In this document: in pieces, positions 11,386-22,553 of the stretch
How the letters are laid out: each line of letters starts with the position of its first letter
Numbering within the stretch: position 1 is the first letter of the stretch
Assembly (NCBI GenBank): GCA_023014365.1
Contig: JAEBUN010000004.1
Coordinates: 1,550,001 to 1,614,000, forward strand
Direction of reading: 5' to 3'
Source: Lepiota brunneoincarnata
Lineage: Eukaryota; Basidiomycota; Agaricomycetes; Agaricales; Agaricaceae
Length of the DNA: 64,000 bases
Made by a program: the position numbers and the translations under genes
The notes under the pieces: model-generated
Database searches by the model: none
Told to the model about the DNA's origin: nothing
The model's input: only the letters and a program-made list of their open reading frames with translations

Positions 11386-14300
11386 CTAGAACCTACGCAA
11401 CCGGCTGGGTGTTCCGGGTCGTGAATGCAAGGTAGAGCCATAGGTAGGGGTTGAATAGCCGCTGGCGGGTAGTCTCATAGAGTGTAGCATTGGTGAACCC
11501 ATGGGCGAAGCCATAGGTGTTCCCGGTCGGGAGTTTTGGCGTGACTGTGAGGCAACCCTCTCATCGCTATACCGATTGAGGATGTTCACGACACTGCGAG
11601 TGAGTTGATCTAATTCCTTGACTTCTGAAGTTGAAAGTGAATAGTCTCTGCCATCACTCTCATCCTCCGATTCGGATTCTTCCTCGCGTGGCAGTATAGG
11701 CAGTGGGTGACGAACGCGGTGCCGACGGCCCATCGTGATCCCCTCGAAAACCCGAAGCATGCATGCTTCTATGGTTTTCTTTAGCTGTTGAATGTCGTCC
11801 AATGCAGCTGATCCACGTTCACCGAAGATAGGGAGCCAATTGTCGCATTCGAGACCACGCTCTGTGACTTGTAAGTTGTATGCGCCGAACAGCATATAGG
11901 TCATGGGATCTAGCTTTGTGGTGTTAACCAGATAAGTCTGAGAAGATCCGCCAATGGAAAGATTCCGACGCATTTCGGTGTAGGCGTATAGTTGCTTTTC
12001 GACAACCGGTTGTCCGTCTTCGATAATATCCCGCTTACGGTGATTAACACTCGAAGGATGTATCATAGTGTTCTGCGCGACACATCAGATGGAGGCCAGG
12101 ATGATGCAGTAACACTCGGAAATACCTTCTCTTTGGATGTCCTGAACATTTTCCCGACTCTGATTGCATACTTGGGTTGTGATGCAACGACGATCAAAGC
12201 AGCCAGTAGGGGTAACGAGTCCCCGTTAACATCCAGCTCAGGCGGGACCTTGAGTGAGCTCGCAGACCTGCCGAACGTCCCACCGGCCGAAACATCAATC
12301 ACACCAGCCTGGTATAATGATTGTAACAGTTGTGTCTTGATCTTGTTGATGAGCAACAGTGTTGGCTTTGCCAGAAAATTCTCGCTGCAGAATTGATTTG
12401 CTGAGATATACTGTCCTGATGACTGCAAGCTCCACCAAGTGTTATAAGCCCGCAGGGCTGCCAAAACATCCGATCGGAATTCGTCAGGACTCCACGAGTT
12501 TTTCTTCGCCGCTGCCTCGGCTTTCAGATGCATAGGTGAGACGAAGGGCTCGCGATTCGTCAAAATCGCTGCCAATGTCAATGCCTGGTCCAAACACCTA
12601 AAAAAACTTCCATACAGTACCAACCGACCCATTTGAACTTCAACCGGCAGCTGTAACAACACGCGGCCAAGAGACGTGAGGTGCTGATTGGCATCGATGG
12701 CTCCAACCATATTCAAAGTCTTCATCGCTGCGGCTACCCGCTCAGGATCAGGTGGCTCGATGGCAGCAGCCAGCACTTCTTCCACTGTCATACCGGGGAA
12801 ATCAAGTGCCTTAATGTGCATTGCGACGTTGCTCAGATCGGCCCGCTTCATTTCTACTGTCTGATAAGGATGTAGCGCGACGGAGTGAGCCCGACCCAAT
12901 ATACCAAAGTATTCTCCTGGTCGGTGACGGCCGGCACGTCCAGCTCTCTGATTCAGGTTTGAAGAGCCAACCCAAGCGGACACCAGTGAAGACATGTGTC
13001 GCTCAGGATCGAACCTCAGCTCTTTGACACGCGCAGCATCGACTACATAGACAACGTCAGGGATTGTGACAGAGGTTTCTGCAATGTTGGTCGTAAGGAT
13101 GATGCGTCTGACTCCGGGTGGCGGAGGTTCAAAGATGACCTGCTGTTCGGCAAGAGGGATGGTGGAGTGAAGAAGATGGATGGAATATTTAGAGGAATCG
13201 GAGAATTTGAACGCAAGAGGACCTGTGGGATCCAGTAGTTGCCGCTCCACGGCCTTGATTTCGTCCCATCCAGGGCAGAAGACTAGAACATGCCCGTCAT
13301 CCGAGGACTCCATAACATGAGAAATGGTGGCTGCGATAAGTGGATAGGGGAGGTCCAGATCTTCGTCCCGCACCGGAGGTGAGCTGGAGCGCGAGGTGAG
13401 GGGTAATTGGATACCCAAGGAATTGGCGGTTGGTTGGCCCAACTCCTTGATGACGTACTTACAAACCGATTCGTCATTGAATATCCAGTTATACCGGCTT
13501 TTTACGAGTTTAGGAACGAAATCATCCATAAAGTGTTTTTCCACAGGGAAAGACCGTCCTGGAACTTCAATAACTTTTGCCTGCTGGCCATCATCATCGA
13601 GGAAGTAGTTTCGGAACAGTGTTGGATCAATGGTTGCGCTCATTAGTATGAGTTTGAGAGGTTTGTTCTTTGCCTTCCTGTCCGCCAGCAATCGTTTGAG
13701 CACCACCAATAGAAGATCCGTATCAACATCTCTTTCGTGGACTTCATCGACCACAACGTGTGTGACATCATCCAAATTCCCCTCTCGGCCTTCCAATGCA
13801 CTCTGCATTTTCTTCAGAAAGATACCAATGGTGCAAAATGTAATTGATCCATGTGGTTCCGGGTGTTGGGCCTCAAACCGAACTTGGTAGCCTACTGAAC
13901 TGCCCAATTTTTCCCCGCGCTCCTTTGCCACTCGGTGTGCGACACTGATTGCTGCAAGACGACGAGGCTGCGTGCAAATAATGTTGCATGTGGCTCCCTC
14001 TCCACGTTTGATATATTCGTCCAAAATCATCTGAGGAATCTGCGTCGTCTTTCCGGAACCCGTCGTAGCCATACAGATCGTCACGTCGTTATTCTCAACA
14101 TGTGACAACACTTCCTGAGCGCGAGTGAGCACTGGTAGTGCCTGTCTCGTTTCACGCATTTGCTGGAGGGTAGGATCGACGAGATAATGCTGATATCGTT
14201 CAAGTAGGCGTTTTGATTTTTCTGCGAGTGCCGCAGTATTCGGTTTGAAGTGGGGACGGTAGTGAGCAGGTCTGACAGTGCTGACTTCAGCGGTACGAGC

Positions 14301-15574
14301 AACATTGGCGGGCCTCCTGCGGTATAATTGTGTTCTTTTGGCGTCATAGCAGAGGTCCCGAATTTCCTCGGCGAGGTGATCGCTGATACGACACATGACG
14401 CTGGGAGCCATACCGAGGTCGGCCCCAGTTTTCGCTGCGGCCACGTAGTCTTTCCATAATTCGGGGTCATAGCTCTCAAGATAGTGGGTAACATCAAGGT
14501 AGCACATAAGTTGTGCTGCCTTTTTATTGCTCCCAGAACCCATGCCTATCCGCCTATCACCCACGGACAGAAAAGCCTCCCAATTTGTCTGACCTGCGTT
14601 GCTCTTTTTAACCTCCACAAACTCGATCTCTGGCCTGCCAAAACCAAAGCGACGGCAATAATAGTCCATGAAGCTGCGGGCGCGCTCGTAGTTGACGACT
14701 GTGCCATCCGAAAGTTCGATATCTGTTTGGTCTGTTGTTTGCGGGTGAAGTTTCTTGGGATTGTCCAGCTAAGTAGCGATGCGCTGAGCGACCAGAAAAA
14801 TGAACGACAAGACAGACGTACAACACCCATCTCCTGCAACTGATATACACCAGCTAAAGCTGCTAATCTTTCGGCCCCTTTTCTCTCTGGATGGTCGCCG
14901 ATGCCGATGACCGGAGGCTCAATAGGAATAGTTACAGTTGCCCTTAGAGAATGTTACAGCATGTCAATAGGAACAATCGAGGGGACTAACCTCCACACAG
15001 TCACAAGCCCTGAACCCGCCCCCACACACCCCTCGGTAAATGTATATGTAGGCGTCTTTCCAACTGCTATCATCGAAAAATTGCCGAGGGAAGACTTGGG
15101 CGTTGATTCGTGGAGAGGTTTCAGAGGGAGTGGTGATTTCTTGTATTGCTGTATGATATATTCCTCGTCACGGAGCGGTCCATCGAGACGAGGTCTCTTC
15201 TGGGGTCGCTTTTTGGAGGATTTCGAGAAGGAGGGCCCAGAATTTGAGGCTTGTTGGTATTTGAAACCGGAGCTAAAACTACCTCCACCTCTTGACCGCG
15301 ATGGTTGACCACGCGATGACGACATGCCACTGTTCTGTTGTGGGGGGGTGCGTGGGGAAGGGCTGGGATTACGTCGAGGGGAGTGCTGGGAAACGTCGAT
15401 ACGAGGAACTTTGGATGAAGGAGAGGCGTTTTCCGCGGGGAGGGCAGCGGCCTGTTGTGAAAAAGTGCGTTTTGTGCCAGTCAGACCGACCCTCGGATTG
15501 GAAACCCGTTGTGCGGGGTCAAAGGGCATGAGGGGGCGTTGCCTTTGTTGTAGGAGGAGAGCCAATCTTCTCAT
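11386..15574 (-). CDS. DEAH/DEVH-box ATP-dependent RNA helicase (DHX36/YLR419W-like)
   Basis: Superfamily 2 RNA helicase. Motifs seen are TGSGKTTQIPQ (Walker A), TQPRRLAAISVAHRVA (Ia), DEVHERDVDTDL (motif II, here DEVH), LMSATIDP (III), LTTNIAETSVTIPDV (V) and LNQRAGRAGRHRPG (VI), followed by helicase-associated and OB-type regions. Upstream lies a dsRNA-binding-like segment (WEAFLSVGDRRIGMGSGSNKKAAQ). An N-terminal extension rich in Ser, Pro and Arg joins in frame through TVTIPIEPPVIGIGDHPERK. The first ATG in frame is at 15574 and gives MRRLALLLQQRQRP, a basic amphipathic-looking start, so mitochondrial import is possible but unproven. The C-terminus has Ser-Pro/Thr-Pro repeats (SRPGTP twice). 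The final exon starts at about 12065 after an intron. It is near twice the size of a minimal DEAH protein, consistent with the DHX9/36 class. Confidence 0.9.
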
Positions 15575-15726
15575 AAAGCCCGTCTGAGGAGATGAGTTGC
15601 TGCAAAAAGACGAACGGTCTTTTCGCAAAGTGCTGTTCCCTCACTCGTTTTTGCCGTGGAAGAGCATAAACAGGGACTGCTGTCCTAGTTTGGAACGAAT
15701 GACGGGCGTTGCCGGCACTATCATGA

Positions 15727-16585
15727 CTAATTTAAATGACTATCCAACCACTTTTTACCTGCACGTGAAATGCCTTCGAGGTACCGCAGACGCGTTGCTG
15801 CGACTTTGACACCAGCCCAATCTCGCTGACCGACAAGCTCCCCGAGTTGGCGAACGGCTTCAGCAACTTTCTCTATAAAGAATGGTTCAGAGTCGGAAAG
15901 CGCAGGTTGGGACAGGTTGGGCCACAAACCATCATTCTCTTCCATCAACTTCGCGACCTCACTCAAATCTTTTGCCTCTTCAATACGCTCCCTGATCTCC
16001 ATAACTTCCATCATGAAGCCCATGTCGTTGACCTTGTCATCCTCAGAAACAGGGAGGTTGTTGCAACCCAATATATATTCCGCACGGGCAAGGGGTTGCA
16101 GCAGGGCTTGGTAGGCTTCGTTGACTCGGGCCGATAACACCTGCGCACTGTCCTGCTTGTTCTAGCGCATGGCAGATTAATTATTCTGTTCAAGTGCCAA
16201 GGGGGGAAGCACCTACCGCGCCCCTGGCTACCCATGCATCTGGGTGGCAAGCAGCCTGCGCTTGCCGGAAGCGCTGCTTCAAGGCAGAGAGGTCTACGAT
16301 GTAGGGATTTGGTTCGTAAGGGAGCCCTAACAGCTCATGATGTGTTGTGTCAGGTGACAGGCTAAATATGTTCCAGCAGCTAGTGCACGCAGGAACAGAG
16401 GAAGGTAGCGGTTTCGAGCACGACGGACAGGTTTTAGGGGAAGGCGAAGGCCGAGAGTCTTGAAATCGAGAACCGGGAACGTATATGGAACGTAAGAATG
16501 AGGAAGGGCGGGTTTTCACAATATTGAGGTGCAGTCTCGGGACAGCGGACACACGGAGGATGGGCCACAGACGGACGGAGGACAT
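15727..16585 (-). CDS. JAC1: Mitochondrial J-type co-chaperone for Fe-S cluster assembly (HscB/Jac1)
   Basis: Delivers the Fe-S scaffold Isu to the mitochondrial Hsp70 and stimulates its ATPase. From ATG 16585 the first about 50 residues are Arg-, Ser- and Leu-rich and nearly free of acids (MSSVRLWPILRVSAVPRL), a matrix-targeting presequence. Next come two CxxC pairs (CPSCSKP and CTSCWNIF), as in eukaryotic HscB. The J-domain LLGLPYEPNPYIVDLSALKQRFRQ follows with the HPD triad in AACHPDAW. After one intron (about 16146-16214) comes the HscB C-terminal helical domain, VNEAYQALLQPLARAEYIL through LEGISRAGKKWL. Length of about 260 residues is normal. It shares a short divergent promoter with the DysF gene. 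Confidence 0.94.
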
Positions 16586-16758
16586 GGATGAGACCGTACA
16601 AAGTGAAATATATGACGTAATGACATACCACGTGGATCTGAGAAAGTCCATAATGGCTCTGGCTCTCAGGGGACATAAAGCCCTTCATTTCCTCCTGACC
16701 CTTTTGTCCCTACCCTCCTCTGAGCTGCGGGCGGCTCTGCCGCGCATTCCCTGGCAGC
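16586..16758. promoter_or_regulatory. Divergent promoter shared by JAC1 and the DysF-domain gene
   Basis: Only 173 bp separate the two ATGs, which point away from each other, so both promoters must overlap here. I see no clear TATA box on either strand. Confidence 0.7.
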
Positions 16759-18247
16759 ATGACTTTACTAGTGCCATCTGCCAGCAAAGGTTCTGCCACA
16801 GAGTCTCTCGAGCAGGTTCCTCCACCACCTACACTCGTTCCAGATGACCCCATTGCGGCAAACGCCGTTCGCCAGCGTCTTGCTCCAACACCTCGGCTGC
16901 CGCGTATACTCTCCCTATCAAAGCTGCGCCTCCGCTCCCCCAAGCTTTCCACCAAGAAGAGTTCTCAGAGTGATACAGTCTCAGAGACGAGTTCAAACTC
17001 AAAAATATCGACAACCATCTCTCCATCACCATCGGGTGATGCTCCAATAACCCTAAACGATGATGCACTCAAGGGTGCCGAGGGCGATGCTAGGGATAAG
17101 TACGAGTGGGCAGTTGTATATGAAAACCAAAGAGGGTAAGCTTCACGTTTCTAATTTGTAAACCAATGCTCAAAGCTGTGTGATATCAGGATGACTATTT
17201 TCTCAATTCCTTACTATTCGGCTCTGTCTCTGTTACCTACGGATCCTTCCGCGTTCACATTACCCAATGCCTCACATCAACGTTCACAACAACCGCCTAT
17301 CACACTGTCAACCTACCCATTGCCTGACGGTAATTGGCGTTGGGTTTCGCGCACATGGATGATTGATATGCGTTCCGACTCGGGCATCGTCCAACATGAT
17401 GGATTTGAATACAACTGGATGTTCCGGCGTCATAACTGGCAAGCAGAAGTCGGCTTTTTGAGTGCTGGAGGTTGGGTGCGCCGACGCCGCTGGGTTCGTC
17501 TCATGATGCGCCCAGGAAAGAACAACACACACGGTGATTCAGAAACATCCAGTCCTTCATCTTCTACCTCAAGCCGCTCAAACCTCCTGCGTCATTCTAT
17601 GGCATCATCGAATTTGAGCAGCGCAAGCGATTTGCTCCAAGCGACAGCCGAGAATGTTTGGCGGGGAATCGATCCTGACGAAGACTGGAGACGGTGCCGA
17701 GCGCTCATGATACGTTATGGTCGGGACGGACGTAAGAATGATTTGTGGAAAATTTGGCTCGGATACTATCATCCCACTTATGAAGACCAATTTCGGGGCC
17801 TGGGAGAGGGTCTGGGTAAGGGGAAGCAGAAACAATGGACAGAGGACGAAGGCCTATCGCCATCGCAACTTCTGGAGCCAGACGCTGCATCCCATCGGTC
17901 GCTGCCACCGCCTCCGCGGGAATACATAACGCCCGTCCTGCGAAAACATGTAAGAGCTCGGTATACTTAATAAATTTCCTCCCACTGAAACCAATTTAAA
18001 GGGACGCAGCCTCCTCCAACTCTTTGTATACCCGGACTCTCGAGTCCAGTTCCTCAAGCTTCTTGGGAAAGCCGGCTTGTTACCTGATCTGGGTGTTAGC
18101 ATAGGTACCGACTTCGACACCAGTGAAGTCGAGTTTTGGAGCTACACCAACGGGCTCGCAGATGAACTCAAGTATCTGGACGCCAACAAATCTTACTCAA
18201 CCCAAGATACGACATCTTGCTCACCCCTGTTAACGTCACAACATTGA
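16759..18247 (+). CDS. DysF (peroxin/dysferlin) domain protein, Spo73/Pex30-like
   Basis: Contains the fungal DysF region. YEWAVVYENQRG (about residues 115-127) joins across an intron (17137-17190 region) to MTIFSIPYYSALSLLP. The paired DysF strands follow: WRWVSRTWMIDMRSDSG, VQHDGFEYNWMFR and GWVRRRRWVRLMMRPG. A C-terminal part, RKH joined to GRSLLQLFVYPDSRVQFL and VEFWSYTNGL, precedes the stop at 18245-18247. DysF proteins act at peroxisomal/ER or prospore membranes in yeasts (Pex30-32, Spo73), but no transmembrane segment is obvious here, which favours the Spo73-like soluble type. The N-terminal about 100 residues are Ser/Pro-rich and probably disordered. Function beyond the domain is unknown. 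Confidence 0.85.
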
Positions 18248-18708
18248 TTATGCAGTGAGCAAGATCGACATTGATGTTGGTCGGCACTCGCTAGACCGAC
18301 TTGGACTGCGGAGCCTTTTATCATATGGGGACTATATTCCTTGTGTCATTCTGTACATGTTATCGTTGATACCCGCATCAAATTGTCTTCATGTTACTTT
18401 CGCTCTTTGTTTTGTATTGCAATTCGTTATTAACGTCAGTCTCGTGCTGTGCCAGGACTGAGCCGCGAAATCACATGAAGTGCTCAGGGTGCTCACGTGT
18501 TGACCTTTTTTTTTTTTTTTTTGTACTCTGCATTTATATACTGCAACAAGCAGACTAGTGCTAAGACGCGGTGTCACGTGTTGACCTCGCGAATCATTGC
18601 ACTCGAGTCCGGAAGAAATTAACCAAACGACGGACTCCCCTCTCTCATTTTAAGATGAACTAACAGCTTCAGGGAACCTCGCAAGAACCTTGCACCCTGT
18701 GCCATACT
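18248..18708. other. Intergenic region with a long T run
   Basis: About 460 bp separating the DysF gene and the TMEM135-like gene on the same strand. It holds a run of 17 T at about 18507-18523 and the repeated heptamer CACGTGTTGACC (18495-18506 and 18575-18586), an E-box-like CACGTG with flank that could be a promoter element. No gene is seen. Confidence 0.5.
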
Positions 18709-20809
18709 ATGTCCACGAAACCATCGTGGTCCAGTCATATTCCCTCCTTCTCGGACGACCCGACACACCCAGTGCAGATAGCCCTCCGTACCTACGCACT
18801 GGCTCTTGCATTATCCCTCGGCCCATCCCTCATTCCCTTCCTCACCTCCCCGCTAGCCGGCAAGAAAACATCTTCAAATGCTGACCTCTCAGCTCTCAAG
18901 CGTATCCTCAGAAGAGAACTCGGCCATGATGGGCTTGCATTCGCCATCACCCTCTCCGTAGGGGGAGGAGCAACCTTGAAGCGCCTTTGGAACGATCTAG
19001 ATGCCCCTAGCGCATCTGCATCTTCGGATCCTCGACGCCCTGGACCTGAGTTAGGCTCAGGAGGACAACAACGAGAAAAATCCAGCTCTCAGACAAACAC
19101 TTCACCGGGAGCAGGGCATCTGGTACACCGGATTTACGAGACGGCGGCGAATCCTGCGAGGAGGTGGTTGAAGGGCGTGAAACCGAGTCCGGAACAACGG
19201 ACGTTTATTGCAAATGTGATTGCCTCATCTGTGGGGATCCTATTGTTACAGGCAGGGAGGAAGAGGGCTTCAAAACTGTCAAAGATCAATCCTCGGAAAC
19301 AGGCGCGGCACGCTATCGGGCAGAGTTCACCGACGTTAGACCTGACATTATTGCTCGTCGTACGGGCTTTGGATTCGCTTTTGCAGACGTTTATTCATAG
19401 ACGGTCTGGATGTGATGTAGCGGAGGTGAAGCACCAACAACGCCACTCAATGCTAGAACCCCGGCTGGTGAAGGACTTATTGGAGAAGGAGCAGAGAAGA
19501 AGAAAGAATCTTCTGCGAGAGAAGTTGTCCTCAAGATTGGATGCGTTGATGTTTTGGGCATGTAGTACCAGGTGAGGTACACACTCCATGGGGTAGCAGG
19601 CAATTCTCAATATCAGCTATGTACAGCATAATGTGGTGCTTTTTCTATGAACCCCAGAGGTGCGTAGATATGTTCCTTGGCTGCTCGAAAGCTCTTACCC
19701 TGTGTTTATAGACTACCGCGATCCTATGTTAAATGGATAAACACGCTCGCGAACGTCGACCCCCGCCTGCTTCAGGCCCTTAGCCTTATACGTGAGGGCA
19801 AGTGGAAGTATATTAACTGCCCTCCTGCCAACATAGGCCTTCTCAAAGATTACGCAACGGACTTGGGTCATCCAGAAGTATGGGGAGACCCAAGCGCACT
19901 TCCAGCATACGGTGGTGCAGCAGCGAATGCTATCTGGGAGACACTTAGGGTAACGAGCCGGCCTGGTATCGGAGGACTACCTTGTGAGATTGTCCACGGA
20001 AATGTTGGAGCATCCCTGGGACTCTCGCATAGCTGTTTGGCCAACACTGGCCTACGAGGGATCAAAGCTTTTACGGAGGCCATAGCCATTTATATCCCGG
20101 TGCGCCATCGCCCACCCTTCATTAGACTGCTCACCGATCGAATTACATCCACAGGCACATTTCCTTCCTGTTCTCATGACGCGCCCGCATATTCTCTTCC
20201 GCCCGCATCGATTCCTGGAAACCTTCTTTGGGGCGCTGCGCAGCGCTACCTTCCTCGCCACATTTGTTGCCTCCTATTGGCTAGCTGTCTGTTTCACTCG
20301 CTCCCTAGTTCTAGCCAGACTACTCCCCTCCGTTTCACACGACTTTTGGGATGGGCCGTTCGGCTGCATGCTGGCTGGTTCCCTAGTTTGTGGAAGTAGC
20401 ATTTGGATCGAGAATGGCAAGAGACGGGGAGAGATGGCGTTATACGTCATGCCAAAGGCTCTGAGAGCATGCCTGCCTGACATTTGGATACAAGCCAGCA
20501 ATCGACATGCCAGGATTGCTGAGCGGTATGTCCCTCTGCCACCCTCTTCAGTTGGATTGGGCGTTGACGTGATAACCCAGAATTGTCATTATCCTCTCTG
20601 TTTCAACACTGTTGACAGCAGCTGTTCATCGTCCAGAATCTCTTCGTGGCCTCTCGCGATGGACTTTATCCTTCATTATAAACGGACCCAACGCTGGCTT
20701 CTGGAAGCGTAAGCGCAGAGACCCTAGCATCCCACCTACTCCCAGCTTCCCTCCCACCCCTGCCAATCCGTCTGTAAATCAGACCCCAAACCCTTTAATA
20801 CTCGAATGA
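18709..20809 (+). CDS. TMEM135-like membrane protein
   Basis: Multi-pass membrane protein of the TMEM135 N-terminal-domain family, which in animals is peroxisomal/mitochondrial. Exon 1 (ATG 18709) carries YALALALSLGPSLIPFL and IANVIASSVGILLLQAGRK. A short exon, SIMWCFFYEPQ, joins to LPRSYVKWINTLANVDP, LLQALSLIREGKWKYINC and WETLRVTSRPGIGGLPCEI. Then comes the diagnostic block GIKAFTEAIAIYIPVHFLPVL, followed by RFLETFFGALRSATFLATF and the Gly-rich GCMLAGSLVCGSSIWIE with ELALYVMP-type sequence (GEMALYVMPKALRACLP). The C-terminus ends in a Pro-rich tail. At least four introns. Family identity rests on the central block. Localisation is inferred. Confidence 0.8.
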
Positions 20810-20941
20810 CATAGCCGAGAACTCTTTTTCTTTCTAGCAGTGCTTTTTTTTTTTTCACTTTCACTCGATGTGCGTCCTCCAGTGTTTGTACGACTACCTG
20901 TAATTTTAATGTGCGTCTATTTTCCGCTCTTTCCATTTGAA

Positions 20942-22380
20942 TCAACCTCGCCACAGATAAAGTTGATGATCATAGAACGAGCAGCTCCCGATGATTGTGT
21001 CCCTACTAGACCGAGTGAAAGACCAATCAACGCCATATGCGAGTGATGCATGTGCGTCAAATCGTCGGACTACGCTTCCCTCTGATCTAGTGGGCATATC
21101 ATTGTTTGCGGGGTCCAAGTCAAAGCGAACGATTTTAAAGCCATCATGCATGGATGCGACGAGCAGATCATTTCTGCGCCTCACGGAATGATGCCATTTG
21201 AGTCGCCAGGCGCCTCCACCTACATCTACTTGGGAGAGTGGAATGAGAGGCTTTCGGGCATCAAAAAGCTGGACAACGTTGTTGTAGCTGTCAACAAGTT
21301 GTATCGATGAAATTGATGAGAAGAAAGAGCGCGGGTTTGACCAACCTCCCGACTGCAATAAGATGTTCGACGTGGGGATGGCACTGGACGGAGGTTACAC
21401 CTGCGTCGAATCTACCCGTGGTTTTAGGGAAGTGTCGGTGACGGGGGAAAAGAGACGCTGCCTTTTATTGATGTGGACGGGGTTTGTGAATCCTTGACGT
21501 ATATCCCATGTCTTCAGCTTTAAGTCGTCGCCACCTCAACAGAGTTAGCCACGCGAATGGCTGAGAAGAGACAAAATCTACCCGAGTAGATAATGTTCGT
21601 GTCCCAATAGTTCCACGCAGCAATCCATGACTCGTGGTCGTGAGCATGCCAAGTTTCTGTCATCGAAAGACAGGACGCCTCTCTGGGACGAAGGATGCAG
21701 AGACACCCATTAGATAGCGAGACAACGAGCGAGCCAGGTGTGCTGGGAAGCGTATTTGAATAAACAAGGGGTTCTGGGTATAAAATCACATACGGCTGTG
21801 GGGAGAGACGATTGGACCAATCAAGAGAAAGGCAGAGGACGTCGGGGGTTGCGCATTGCACCCGATCGATTTGAGTCAAGTATCGCTGCGGGTCCGTGTG
21901 TCAGAGTCTGGCAGAGATGGTAGATGACCGCCGTTATTGACCTCTGCGAGTTGGAGCTGGTGAAGCGTGACATTTCCTTCAGAGTTGGCTATTGCAAGTA
22001 GAGGTGGGGTGCCTTCTGGTGCATGACACCTAATGCGTCATTGGGAGGGATCGGATGGAAAGTAGGACACAGATCTACCACTTCATATCCAGAATGGCAG
22101 GGAGATTGAAATCCTGTATTTTCCGGCTGAAACACTATTATTGTGGTCAACGACAGGCAAAGAACGGGGAGCCTTACAACGGTACTTGTTCTGCGTCGAT
22201 GTCTTCGACTTGGAAAACCAAGCATTGGCCTCGTCGATGTTGTGAGGCGATTCTCTGATACTCAGGAGAAAGCTTGTCATCGTCGAGCTTGTATGTCCCA
22301 CAGACAAAGATGTCACTAGCAGAGGCACTCGGGCAGAACTCCAACGAGTCTGCAGGAAAACCGGTGTCGAAGGCAGGCAT
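20942..22380 (-). CDS. DPH7: Diphthine methyltransferase DPH7 (WD40 protein)
   Basis: Demethylates the diphthine methyl ester intermediate of elongation factor 2, the step before diphthamide amidation. From an ATG at 22380 it reads PADSLEFCPSASASDIFVCGTYKL, the typical DPH7 first blade. Inner blades follow (TWHAHDHESWIAAWNYWDT), and the strongly conserved end is VDVGGGAWRLKWHHSVRR, LVASMHDGFKIV, SLAYGVDWSF and SCSFYDHQLYLWRG. Several short introns separate these blocks. An in-frame codon further upstream near 22482 is not an ATG context I trust. The gene ends tail to tail with the TMEM135-like gene (132 bp apart) and is divergent from HSP104. Confidence 0.88.
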
Positions 22381-22553
22381 GAAGGAGATGACGTCAAGAA
22401 TGATAGAGGCCGCTTTCCATATTTGGCAGAGCGTTGCTCGAAGGTTCTGCGAGGGGCCAGACTTGTCGCGGCAGTCACTCAACGGACCAGACAGCTAGAT
22501 GTTTGACTTAAATAGGTCTTTGTCTCCGCCTTCCTCCTCCTCCACTTACCACC
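22381..22553. promoter_or_regulatory. Divergent DPH7/HSP104 promoter with heat-shock-element-like site
   Basis: The two ATGs are 173 bp apart. At 22440-22452 the sequence GAAGGTTCTGCGA fits the inverted nGAAnnTTCnn array of a heat shock element with an imperfect third unit (CGA for GAA). This lies about 100-115 bp upstream of the HSP104 start, a usual distance. A TTAAATA motif lies closer to the start (about 22508). Confidence 0.5.

Noticed and set aside
14081..14497. 138-codon minus-strand frame inside the helicase gene
   Set aside because: A shadow of the helicase reading frame, which carries all motifs.
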